64,000 nucleotides of DNA from Canna indica (Eukaryota; Streptophyta; Magnoliopsida; Zingiberales; Cannaceae), in the NCBI GenBank assembly GCA_034359265.1, contig CP136895.1, positions 560,501 through 624,500 of the forward strand, written 5' to 3'. Below, piece after piece: positions 13,101 through 24,800 of this stretch. The position numbers were made by a program, and so were the translations under genes. The notes beneath the pieces are model-generated. The model worked only from the letters and a program-made list of their open reading frames with translations, was not told the DNA's origin and did no database searches. Numbering within the stretch: the first letter of the stretch is position 1; the number at the start of each line of letters is the position of its first letter.

Positions 13101-14484
13101 CAACCTTGTAAACAGCTGTTGCCTAATCAAATCAATACAAAAACAATATTAGCATCTTCAGTAATATCTTATGCATTTGCATAGTTGTGCAAACAAAGAT
13201 CCAATACCATGTCAGAATATAGATAAAATGAAACCTTTCTAGGCACTCGAAGAGACTGCATATTCTAAAGATAAATCCGAGTACATAGTAAAATGACTAG
13301 TATTATCCATAATCCATATCTACCTCTCTCTCTCTCATGATCATTTCCAAATAGTGAATGAATTACGTTCATTATAACATGATGACACAATCTAAAGAAG
13401 GAAACATAAAAAACAAGCTTCGAGTAACATCAACATAGATAGTTCTTCCAAAAATGCAATTTTACACGAGACAAATTATAAAAAAAAAAAATCAAACAGA
13501 ATAAGGAGGGCACACCTGTCCTCTGCCCACGGCACAAACCTCCTGGGTGGTGCATATGGATCCTGATCCCATCCCCACCCTCAACCCATCAGCTCCGGCC
13601 TTGATCAGATTCTGAGCTTGTGCAATGGTAACAACATTGCCTCCGATGACATCCAACTTTGGGTACATACTCTTGGCATATTTAATCATATCAATCTGAT
13701 ATGACGAGTTGCCCTGAGAGCTATCCACCACAACGACATTGGCCCCAGCCTTCACCAGATGCTCCAACCTCTCTTTATCGGTCTCCCGGGTTCCTATTGC
13801 TGCCCCTACAATGAACCTCCCATCTGAATCCAGGGACGGCATTCCCAGCTTTGGGAATGCCCTGATTCTCTCTACATCTTCTTTGGTGACCAGATCAACC
13901 ACTTCTCCATCCTCTGCAACCAGTGGCGCGTACTCCAATCCCCCGCCGACAAGGAAAGACGCCACCTTTTCAAAGTCGTAGCTCGCCGGCACCAACTCTG
14001 GCGCCGGACGCATGTAGTCCGAGACCGTGGCGCTCTTGTCTTGTAAGCTCTCCCAGTCGGACTTGGCTACGACACCTATGACCTTCGACTTGGAGTTGCC
14101 GGACTCAGTGACAAGGGCGTAGGCATCCTGACCGAAGTCGGGTACCACGTCCGAAGGGGAGAAGAAGGCGGGATCGGTGACGAACGGGATGCGTCGGGAC
14201 TTGGCGGCGCGGATGACAGCGGCCTGACGGGCGGGGGCGTCATTGCAGTGGACGATGGCGGCCCCGCCGAGGGCGGCCATGGCGATGGACATGGAGGCCT
14301 CGGACACGGTGTCCATGGGCGAGGCGACGCATGGGATGGAGAGGGGGAGACGGCGGGAGAGTCGCGTGGAGAGGTCGACGGCGTCGGCTGGAAAGTCGAT
14401 GTAGCCGGGGAGGACGATGACATCGTCGTACGTGTAGGAGACGCCCTGGGCGAAAAGTCGCGGCGCGGAGAAGCCGTCCTCCAT
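10159..14484 (-). CDS. IMPDH: Inosine-5'-monophosphate dehydrogenase (IMPDH)
   Basis: Oxidises IMP to XMP with NAD+, the committed step of GMP synthesis, in the cytosol. Coding exons on the minus strand are 14484-13516, 13122-12943, 11468-11211 and 10230-10159; all junctions are GT-AG and phase 0, giving 492 residues, normal for plant IMPDH. Exon 1 holds the start of the (beta/alpha)8 barrel ([17 protein letters not shown]), an inserted pair of CBS domains (about residues 100-225), the NAD-site stretch [11 protein letters not shown], and the active-site loop [12 protein letters not shown] with catalytic Cys near residue 311. Exon 2 carries [19 protein letters not shown]. Exon 3 carries the flap Arg in KKYRGMGS. 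Exon 4 ends SYEKKFF. No lesions are seen. The last exon is only 72 bases and was found by its [18 protein letters not shown] motif. Confidence 0.95.
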
Positions 14485-16125
14485 CTCGCGGTAGGGTTAG
14501 GATCGAGGTCAAGGGTTTTGGAGGGGAGTTGGGGGGGAGGTTTTTGAAAGGGTTTAAACAAGCTTATCTGGTTAGATTTTGGGGTTTAGATGGATTTGAT
14601 AATAAATTAATTTTTAATTAAACTATTACGCTTTTAATAATAATAATAATAATAATAATTCAAGCCTTTTATTTCAGATATACTTTTTTTTTAATTTTTA
14701 TATTCATTTACTCTAACTCCTCCCAATCTTACAAAATTGGATAATTTTAAAATGAGTTTCAGGAGGGACATCCAAATCTCTTTAAGGAAATTTAAAAACA
14801 ATTCATTTATACACATTTTTTTCTTTAAGAAAATTAGTGTATCTATCCCAAATTATAATCTTAATAATAAATCTATTTCAATTTTTAATTTTTTTCTAAT
14901 TTATATCATACTTTTGAATTGACATTAATTCTATCTGTATGTTATTTGTTCGTCGTTACAATCGTAGTATTCAAATCAACGATTTTTAGTTAACTTCAAT
15001 TTTGATTACATTGATACCCTTTAACTTTAGAAAAATTATTTGAAATTCCGGGCTTCCGGGAGATTAATAGTATCTTTAGTTTTTTATTGAAAAAAAAAAA
15101 AACTTCATCAACTTTTAGTATTTAATTACATTGCTATCAATAATTTTCAAATGCGAATGAACAATATGTTGCTTAAATTAAGATTTAACTTTTTAAGAAT
15201 TTATATTTTTATTTATATAAATTCAATATCTTAATAAATAAAAAACCTAACTTCTAACAATATTGTCATTTTACGTTTTTAAATAAATAACAACTAATTT
15301 TATCAAATATTTGTGACAAATAACCAATACATTAAATTACTTTAAAAAGTTAATACAATAAGCTCACCCCCGTTGATAATCAAGATCTTTGTTAAATTTT
15401 CGTGCTGATTGGTTAAGATTAATTTATTATTATTATTTCAAAAATATATTGATTAGCATATTCTCAATAGATAGTTTACGAAGGTAATTAATTTATTTGA
15501 TCTTAGTCAAAATAGCCAATAGACTGATTACAAAATGAATGAATTAAATTATTCTACGACTTTATCAGAATCGGAACTTCGGTTCCGATTATTATAAAAT
15601 TTGAAACTTAATTCGAAAATGACGAGATCCGGAACCAAATATCTTATTCTCTCCGAAATGTCCTTGACTTATAGGTTAGGACGGTTGGAAACCCACAACA
15701 TTCAAATTGGATTTGTTTTCGATTATTTATATTTTTTTAACAACACATAATATTATTCAATAATTTTTTTTTTAACGTGAAACCACGTATACTCATTTAT
15801 CTTCTATCCTCTCTTATTCATTGTTGTCGTCAGTGCTTTTTGAGCGGACTATCGCCACCAACCTGACAAAAGCACCCATATTTTCTCTCTTATTTTTCGT
15901 CGTCATTAGTACCTTGAGGACATTCAAAATCTATTTTCTTCTCCTTATAAGATCCTAAATGTAGTTTTAGGAATTCATGAATGTTATGATTTAGAGAGGA
16001 AGAATGGAGACGACAGAAAAAGTTGAAGAAAGATTTTGAAGTTCCATTTCAACTTCGATTGATCAGAAATCGACGTGAATAAATAAGAAAAGGATACCAA
16101 GGGACGGATGTCGGCGCAATCCAAG
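14485..16125. other. Intergenic, AT-rich, upstream of IMPDH
   Basis: The first few hundred bases are the IMPDH upstream region; a TAA/TAT trinucleotide run lies at about 14635-14660. Otherwise the stretch is AT-rich low-complexity sequence with a short self-complementary GGAACTTCGGTTCC patch near 15570 that suggests MITE debris. No gene is seen. Confidence 0.4.
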
Positions 16126-16435
16126 TAGGGGTGCAAGTGAGTTGAGTAGCTCGTGAGCTAATTAGGATCGGCTCGATAAAAACTCAAACTTGACTCAATC
16201 TTATCAAGCTCGAGCCGAGCTCAAACTAACCAATACTCGGCTCAAGCAGCTCGCGAGCCTAATCAAACTTATATATAGTTATATAAATATGAATATTTCA
16301 TATCGATCGAGCATAAACTCGAGTCGAGTCGAGCTTAATCGAATCTAGAGGTTGAAGCTCGATCGAGCTCGAGCTCGACATTTCTTAAACGAGTCGAGCT
16401 CAAGCACATGCAAGCTCGGCTCGTCTACACCCCTA
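16126..16435. mobile_element. hAT-type MITE rich in GAGCTCGAGC motifs (copy 1)
   Basis: Starts TAGGGGTGCAAG and ends CTACACCCCTA, giving imperfect terminal inverted repeats of about 10 bases. The interior is dense in GAGCTCG/CGAGCTC palindromic words. A related, longer copy lies at about 48225-48800. No clear target duplication was found, so the hAT assignment is tentative. Confidence 0.5.
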
Positions 16436-16789
16436 AGTGGCTAAGTCCAAGCATAGACGATCAATTTTTTTTGTTGTTGTTGAGTACATTGTTTCATCAA
16501 AATAGGATATTGAATAAAACCACATAAATAGTTGAAATCACGGTTCTTGTTCGGCTGCTGTTGGTTTCTAGCCGCCCCAAACCAAAAGTCAAGAGCATTT
16601 TGGGGAGATCATTTTATTGGGTTCCGGATCTGGTCATTTCGAGACCAAGTTTCGATAAATTGCTAATTATTCTACAGGAACAATTTTAATATTTGGAAAT
16701 AAATAATTTATCGTTAAATAATAATATAGAAGGTGGGTTTTCCGAATCAATTCACACCTCAACGACTTTGACAATCGACCACATCCATT

Positions 16790-17112
16790 CTTCTTGCTTT
16801 CGTCCAATTCCTCTTCTTCCTCTCGCCTTCTCCTCTCCCCTCCCACTTCCATCCCTCTACTCATTTATTCCGCCAGATTCTTTGTCAGGTGAAGCTGGGT
16901 TCCGCCCTCTTCCTGCGTTTTCTTCGAATCCTAGGGTTCTTCTCGTTCCTCTTCTTTTCAATTGGTTTGGTTTCTTCAAGAATTTTGAGATCCTCGGCCA
17001 ATTGGCTCGCGCCATCAGTTAGAAAGTAGAAACTCCTCGTTGCGGCGATCCGAGAATTTGTCCGGAAGCACTGCTAATTCTCGCCCAGGAGAATTTTCGC
17101 TTCGGATGCAAG
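16790..17112 (+). other. Probable 5' untranslated exon of the A9-domain gene
   Basis: Pyrimidine-rich sequence typical of plant leaders, ending at a good donor AAG|GTGAGC (17113). The last seven bases, ATGCAAG, would open a short upstream ORF after splicing. The left edge is not determined. Confidence 0.4.
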
Positions 17113-17302
17113 GTGAGCTGAAACATGACCGTTTCTTGAGCAATATTTGTTGCGTCGCAACTAGAATGATTTGATTGCAGTTGTTGCTTGAAGTTACTTC
17201 GTTTCGATTTCTACGATTTAGTATTCTGATGTTCCTTCTCGCTCTTTTTCGTTCTTCCTTTTTTACTTTCTCTTTTTATGATTGTCCATAAGTTCGTTTC
17301 AG

Positions 17303-17381
17303 GGCATGATAGCATTGGCATGATGTCTCTTGATCAAGCAACTGAATTCGTTGGCTCAGACAGACCATAGGCATTGATTTG
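17303..17381 (+). promoter_or_regulatory. Second leader exon with a 24-aa upstream ORF
   Basis: Flanked by TTTCAG (ending 17302) and a donor TTG|GTAATAC. Spliced to the previous exon it continues ATGCAAG into a 24-residue peptide with stop TAG at 17368-17370 (start 17106). The following exon then carries the main start. The exon has no coding role in the main frame. Splicing is predicted by eye only. Confidence 0.35.
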
Positions 17382-17594
17382 GTAATACACTAGCTATTGT
17401 TCTTATAGTTATCATCAATCTTTTATTCTTTTTTTTTTTGCTTCAACCATGGAATATTCATTTTATCATCTTTATGGGTTCATCTCAATCAAACTCTTCA
17501 TAACCACACTTATTTCAGTAGTTGGTATTCTACCATCTTGAGTTCATTGCTTGTAGTAAATATAACATAGTCTTTAGAGTTCTCTAGACGTTCA

Positions 17595-18022
17595 TGTTAC
17601 GATCCTCGGCCCATGAGTGAGTTGGCATGACTGGAACGTTGAAGGGGATAGCTAGAGCTCGATTAAGGAGAGAACACTCAATATCTTGGAATTCGTTGGG
17701 GCAAGAGAACTCCTATCTTGGTGAACACGTTGAAGAGAGAAAATGATCTCGAGTGGAGAGGAGAGAATTGAAATTTTATTTCATACCATAACAAAAGCTG
17801 ACATCTCACTACAATCATGGATCAAACTAACAAGGAGAAAATATCTCCAAGTCCTAAGTACTCTCAAATTGACTAAACTAATTAGGAGAATGATTCTCTA
17901 ATTGATAAATAACTTTATCAATAACTCATACATAAGAATAAAGACTGTACATACTACCAAAAACATGAGTCAATCAACTTTATCAATACTATGACAAATC
18001 TCTGTTAATTATACCCATAACA
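17595..18022. mobile_element. Possible small solo LTR in an intron
   Basis: Starts TGTTACGATCC and ends CCATAACA, with TG...CA ends. The interior (GGCCCATGAGTGAG, GGTGAACACG) looks like Copia LTR sequence. The flanking five bases agree at only 3 of 5 (GTTCA, GTTTT), so a target duplication is not established. Confidence 0.3.
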
Positions 18023-18802
18023 GTTTTACTTCCTTTTAGTTAGTTTAGTTCATTGCCAACCCTCAATTCAGCCTCTTTCTTCTTTTAAAAAAAAGTAAAA
18101 CATACATAGAATGATCAATAATTTTGAATTTGATATTGAATTAGAAATGTGGCATAGATGCACAACTAATCTCCTTACATAATAATTCATCATCACTGTT
18201 GTGGTGTATGTTAAAGAGACCATGACTTGTTCATGCATTCCAAGTTTTATTCACATGGGTTCTTATTAAGAAATGCGAACTTATTATTTATAAATTTAGT
18301 GCCTCTATTTCTTGTTGTCAGAACAAGTAACACATACTCAGAATGAACAATGATTTTGGATTTGATGTTGAATTACAAATGAGGCATAAATGCCCACCCA
18401 ACTAGTCTGCTTACATAATATTTTCTCATCATTGTGAATGTTGTATGTTAAATAGACCTTGACATCAAGGTATAAAATTTTGTATCGTACCAATCTCATG
18501 TATTGGTACTATACCGTACCATGTTTGAGTGAAAAAAACAATATATTCTTTGTCAACAACAATTGATAATCATTGGGGAAGTACAAACAATCCAACGAAC
18601 TATGTTCATCTCAAGATATGTTTAAGGCATAGCTACTTTTCACATATGGCAAATTTTGCAATGTTAAATTGTTGATAAGTCTGTTGTTGTCTAATATTGC
18701 AGCTAAATTATTTAGTTTGAAAGATATATTTTCAGATATATCCCTTGATGATTTAGGCTGATGGAAAAGTAATTTTTGGCCAGTGGAATAGTACAGGGTA
18801 AT

Positions 18803-21800
18803 ATGCATGATCCTTATTATGCACGATCGGATGTGGCTAATGTTGATCATCATTCATCAAATGAACTTATGACACCTGATGCGATGCCACCCAACACAGG
18901 ACATGTACATGAAAATGCTGATTCTGGTCTTTCAGCTCAGAGATCTGATTCTTTAACAAGGTTCAAATCAAGAATACTTTGATCAATATATTTTAGTTAA
19001 TATTTCTCTATTTCAAAAACTGCTTAGATTTCAATTTATTTACTATGCTGCAACTTTGTCTAAAGGCATCGTTTTCAAAACAACATTGGTCCTCGTAAAA
19101 CAGATGAATTCAACAACCGCTTATTGGACCCACAAATCATGGTAGCATCTAATCAGAAATTGTTGCAGGTTATGCTCTTTGATAAATAGCACTTGGGTCT
19201 AATATCTATTACAACATTTTTTAACAGGAACTTTACTATAGATCACGCATGCAGGAAGAAGAAATCCTGCTTCTACGAAAGGAAGTTAATGATGCCTATA
19301 TTAATGTATGCCTAGATTGATAAATAGCACTTGGGTCTTATATCTATTTGATCTTTATCGTGCTGCAGTTATTCATATACTTTAATTTAATAAAAAAATG
19401 ATTCTTATTGGCTTTTAGGAGCTTCATTTACTAAATGAGAAGCATATATTGGAGAGGAAGCTTTGTGAATTGCGGATAGTACGTAAGCAATGAGAATATA
19501 TACATTAATCCACAAGGTATTTCTTGTATAAACATCGTGAATTGTTCTTTTCTCCAATAGGCACTTGATGAGAAGCAGGATGATGCAATATCTAGTGCCA
19601 TGAAAGAATTGACTAAAAAGAGAAGCTATTTTGAAGAAAACTTAAGATTGGCTAATAATCTTAAGGTATGCTATCCATCCGCTTTTTTCATATTTCTGAT
19701 TGTAATTTGAACATGTGTCAGCTTCCATCTTATAGAATTTTAACTATATTCAGCATCTATTGTGATTTACCATTGTCATATTGTCATACCACTATTTGAT
19801 TAAAGCATTCTTAGAAAACAAAATTCCTAATCTTGGAGGAAGCATTTAAAATTTATGATTGCAGTTATATCTGCCTAGATTTATCTGTTTATTGACAATC
19901 ATGTATTTATAAACTCAAGTAAGCACATATTTGAGTTTGGAGACCATCTAAAAAAAATTGAAAACAAAATATGACCATCTTAGATTCTTACATGTATAAG
20001 GCCATACAGATTGATCTTCCTAGATCCTGCAATTATTGTCATTATTGTAGATTTACGTGTTGATAGATTGATTTAATACTTCAATGTCAAAGATAAGAAA
20101 CTTTGGAAAAGATATTGGGTGATAAGGGGAAACAAAAAGTAACATCTTCAGTTACATCATTAAGTGGTGCTGAACAATCAACTTCTCTGTTACTATGTGG
20201 TTGACATTATTTGAGCTTCAATCTGTTAGTTTAGAGCTTTTTGTTTTTTAAAAATTTGTTTTCTATCTTAATAATTCGACAGCAAATTCTTTATGAAACC
20301 ATCGATGTAACTAAATCAAGCTAATACTAGAGTTGCATGCGTTATAAAAGTACATAGATAAAAAGGACTATTAAATTTTTTTAAAGCAAAGATACATTTA
20401 CCATGATCTGGTTAACTTTGGTTCTAGTTTAAGTTTCGAGCTATTCTAAACTGAGAAACTGGAATCAGAATTAAAAAAGAAATAAAGATGAGGAATTGGA
20501 ATCTACTCGGTCATGTTATGGAACCTATCCTAAACTTAACCACCAAGGCAGGTTCCATTCACCCGCTCTCATAGTTGAACATTGTGATCAGTTTGACTAT
20601 TTAGGAGGTATTAAGATTTTTGACTTGAAAATCACATGGTTAGGAATTTCACTTTCTTGACTGATTAAATATGAACTAAGGATCAAGGAGGACTAATTTG
20701 TTTTGCCTCAGATCAAATATCAACAAATGAAAATGTTGATTAAGGATCAACATATGAGCATGTTGAAACCCTGCTTGGCACGTTAAGTGCTACAACTTGT
20801 GCCTCTGGACTCTGGAGAGTGATTAACCCGAATTCCCAGGCCTTTGGCTTCTAAGGGATGCTGTGATAATGGATTTATAGGGACCAACACTTTGACATGC
20901 AAGAAAACGCAATATAACTCTGAACCTATAGCAGTATTTGTTCTTAATTTTTCCTGAGATATTATAAACAGTGCCTTCTGCACTGAAATAATTTGATGTC
21001 TCATCTTGCAAGATCTTACAAGCCGTATGTCTATTATTTTCCTTATGGTTCTTAGAATAAGATCTACTACTTTCACCACTAAGATCCTAATGGGATTTGT
21101 TAAACAATGTTGATCAGATATATTTTATTTCTTGCTTTAAAATGTAATTTCATTGCCATTTTTTAGGATGTAGAGGAAGAGATGTATTTTCTAACATCTT
21201 CATTGCTAAGCTTATTAGCTGAATACGACATACGACCCCCTCTCTTCAGTTCTTCTACAATTTCTTCTGGAATAAAGGTAGAACTTCTGCGCTTCTGTTT
21301 ACTTTGAGCTCATCTTGTGGTTGGTCATTTTGTTTTAGAAATTACTCTTGCATTCCCTATTCACATTTCTACTTGCTCGCTGTAACACAAAGAATGCTTG
21401 ATTTTGGTCTTTACGTATTACCTTTCTAAACTGACAATCCACTACCCTTCCCATTAACATTGAGTACAGAGAATATCAAAAGATTGTATCTTGCAATTTT
21501 AATTTTGTATGTTTTCAATCTTCATTGGCCTCTTTGCTGATATACATCAAGTTTGACCTTGGAGTGCTATCTAGTCAGTGTTAAACTATTATACATCAAC
21601 ATTAGCTAGTTAATGTGTTGATTTTTAACAGTATGATGACAGCTTGGTTGACATGTGCTAAAACTTTGAGATAAAGGTTGACATTGGTACATGCAAGGCA
21701 TGAACCACTTAGATTTTGTTTGTGCTTGTCCAAGTTGTTCACCACTGAAACATTTTAATAGATTTCTGCTTCATCCGTTTAAAATCAATCACTACTTGTA

Positions 21801-24800
21801 CATGTTTCCACTTTGCACCTTTATTGGTATTCGTTTGATATCTCCTAGTTAAATATTCCATGATCCTATGTTTTCGTTAGTGATGATTTGGAATCTTTTC
21901 AGTAAGAAATTCATTAATCTGATTTTTGATTGAAGGTTAGCTATACACTACGCTTATATAGGACATTGGTCTAGAATGACTTTGGCCTTGTTTGGATAGA
22001 CAATTTGGAAGGGATGAGAAAGGAAGAGAATAGAATGAAAGGTTCCCTTCAATTGTTTGGATACAAGAGAAAGGAAAGGAATAAGGCTTTTCTTGTTTGG
22101 TTAAAACTGATATAAGAGAACCCGGAGTTCTCTCCTTATATAGGATAAGAGCGGAGTACAATAGTCCTAAGGAGCAACAAAACATAAAATAAACCAACAA
22201 TTTAAAGTGTTAAGAAATTAGTGGGCCTAACTCCATCGCAAAAGCTAGCTCAAGGGGGAGGATTGCTTAAGCTATTTTAGAGGCTATCTTAACCATATCC
22301 TTAAGCAATGTGGGACTTAACACACCCTCTTCACGCCCAAGATGGGACATCTGGAGCGTGGAAATTGCATGACTGGAGTACCGGACATTTGCGGATGCTA
22401 CATGAACCATAGAATAGGCTTTAATACCATGTTAGGAAATTAGTGGGCCTAACTCCACCCGAAAAGCTAGCTAAGGGGGAGGACTGTCCAAGCTATTTTA
22501 GAGGTTATCTTGACCATATCCTTAAGCAATGTGGGACTTAACATAAAGTGTGAACAATTGAACATAACTTATTCGAACATAGATATTTATTATGTCCAGC
22601 TTGTTACACAAAACGAAAATCCAAGAAGCCTTCAAGGCTTTGGTGAAGATTTCAACTAGTTGGTTCTCTAAAGCCACACGTGGAGTGATAATCTTCTTAA
22701 AAATCACCACATCTCGGATGAAATGAAATCCACCTTAATGTGCTTTGTACTCGTGGAGAGAGGATTACTAGCTAGTAGATGATTGCGCTGTTGTCACAAT
22801 ACATTGTCGTAGGGTCAGTAGAGGATATGCCAAATTCTTTGAGCAAAGTCTGGTCCCACATCATCTCATATGCTAAGCATGCCATGGAGTGGTACTGGGC
22901 TACACTGGATCTAGCAGTAATGTTTTGCTTCTTGTTCTTCCAGGTAACTAGGTTTCCTTCCACAAAGATGCAGAAACCGAGGTAGATCTTCAATCATCTG
23001 TTGGTCAAGTATACTCTGCATATGAGCATGCTTCAGTATTTAATTTTCCAGTTCTTTTAAACAGTAAGCTGTAAGCCTCAACCTGGAGATTTTCTTATAT
23101 ACTTGAAAAGCCTACATGTACTTGTTCATAACTCCTACAACAAACTATTTGAGGTCCAGTGATGGTTAAGTAAATTAGTTTCCCAACCAATTGTTTGTAT
23201 CTCAAAACATATTCAGAGGCTTCATTTTCGTCAGTGTTAGAATTGCTTATGTTATTAGAGACAGGCTAGGGTTTCCCTGATCCTCTTTTCTTCCTTGCCT
23301 CTTATTCCTCTCATTCTCCTACCTTTCTCTTAACTCTCTTCTTCTCCCTCTTGCCCTAATACTGCCTGAAACTTAGGCTACTACTGAAGCCACTACCCTC
23401 ACCTAGGGTTGCAGTTGTTGCCGCTCCTTCTAAGGTGGCAGCAGCTGCAATCACCTAGAACTAGAGCAACAGCAGCCGCCACCTCTCAAAAGAGGGGAGC
23501 AGCAACTACCGCCACTACCAATAGCAGCAGCCGCCAGTTGCAATGTTAGGGCTTTTCTAGACCCTTCTTGCCTCTCCGGAACACTCTTCCTCCCTTAATG
23601 GTGTAGATCTCCTCTTCAGACTGTTGACTCTTCTCTCTTGAAGGTGCTTCACTTTGGATGGGATCCTGCTTCCATGTTGGATCCAAAGAGTGCATATGTT
23701 TGCACCTCTATCAAACTCAATGGTGCAAACTATCTTCTTTTGTCTCGCCCCTTCCACCTCCTATGTGGTTCTCAAAAGGACAGATACCTAGATGACGAGC
23801 CAACATTGAATCCTATTTCGACTAGGAGGCCACCAAACTGTGTTGTTCATTCTTCTTTCTGTGGTGGTATCTCGGCGTTGACAGATGTTTTGGATGGATG
23901 TGAGTAGTGCTTCTTTGTATGGTGACTTATACGAAGGTGTTTATATAGACCAACTTCCAAGGTATGTTGCATAGGGGAGACTTAGGTGTGCAAGCTTTGA
24001 AAGGCAATTTTCACCCACAAAACAAAGTCCCTGTGCTTAGTTTGAAAATTTTTGATGGCTGGCTCTAGAAGTTGGTCTTCGTGATAACAAATCAGATTAC
24101 TCATTTTTTGTGAAAAAAATCTATTTCATTGTTATTCTAGCAGTGGGGGGTATCGTTATGTTGGGTCTGTGAATTGCAACTGTCTTAGGCTGGGTTTGGG
24201 CCGAATTACGTTAAGATTTGTGTTCTTATGCCTTGCTTTTCTTTGTTCTTGTGTTTGTTGCTGCTAGATCTCACATGGGGGGGCTTGTTTATTGTTGTTC
24301 AAAGCTCTAGCAGGTGTTTGCGTCCGATCTATAAGGGGTCACCACTGCTTGTTGGTTCGACTTAGTTTGGAAGTTGGTGAACGGGAGGGGTTTCCAAACA
24401 AGCTGGCCCTATATCATAGTGCACTTGTTTGCATTTTGGGCATTTCTGATCCAGTAACACTATATGAAACAATGCTAGTAACTGAACTAATATCCATAAC
24501 TGATTCAGTCGTTGGCTGTTTAGCTTTTTTCACCTAGCCATGTGATGATTCTCATGCTATATTGACAAGTACAATTAGCAATCTGGAAGCTGTGGAATTT
24601 ACTTGATACCTTTTCATTGTTTTTTCTTTCAGCAACTATACCAGCACATGCAATGGAAGATTAGATCTTATGTAAGTTACCATTCTACCAGCTTCTTAAA
24701 TATCATTCTCAGTCATGTTCATGAATTTTTTGCTCGTGTTTGATATGGGTTTTTCCTTGAAAACTGTGTCTAGTAGCAATAGTAGAAATGTCTGTGTGAT

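Noticed and set aside
17590..18030. Confident call of a solo LTR
   Set aside because: Ends look right but the flanking five bases agree at only three positions, so it is listed at low confidence only.
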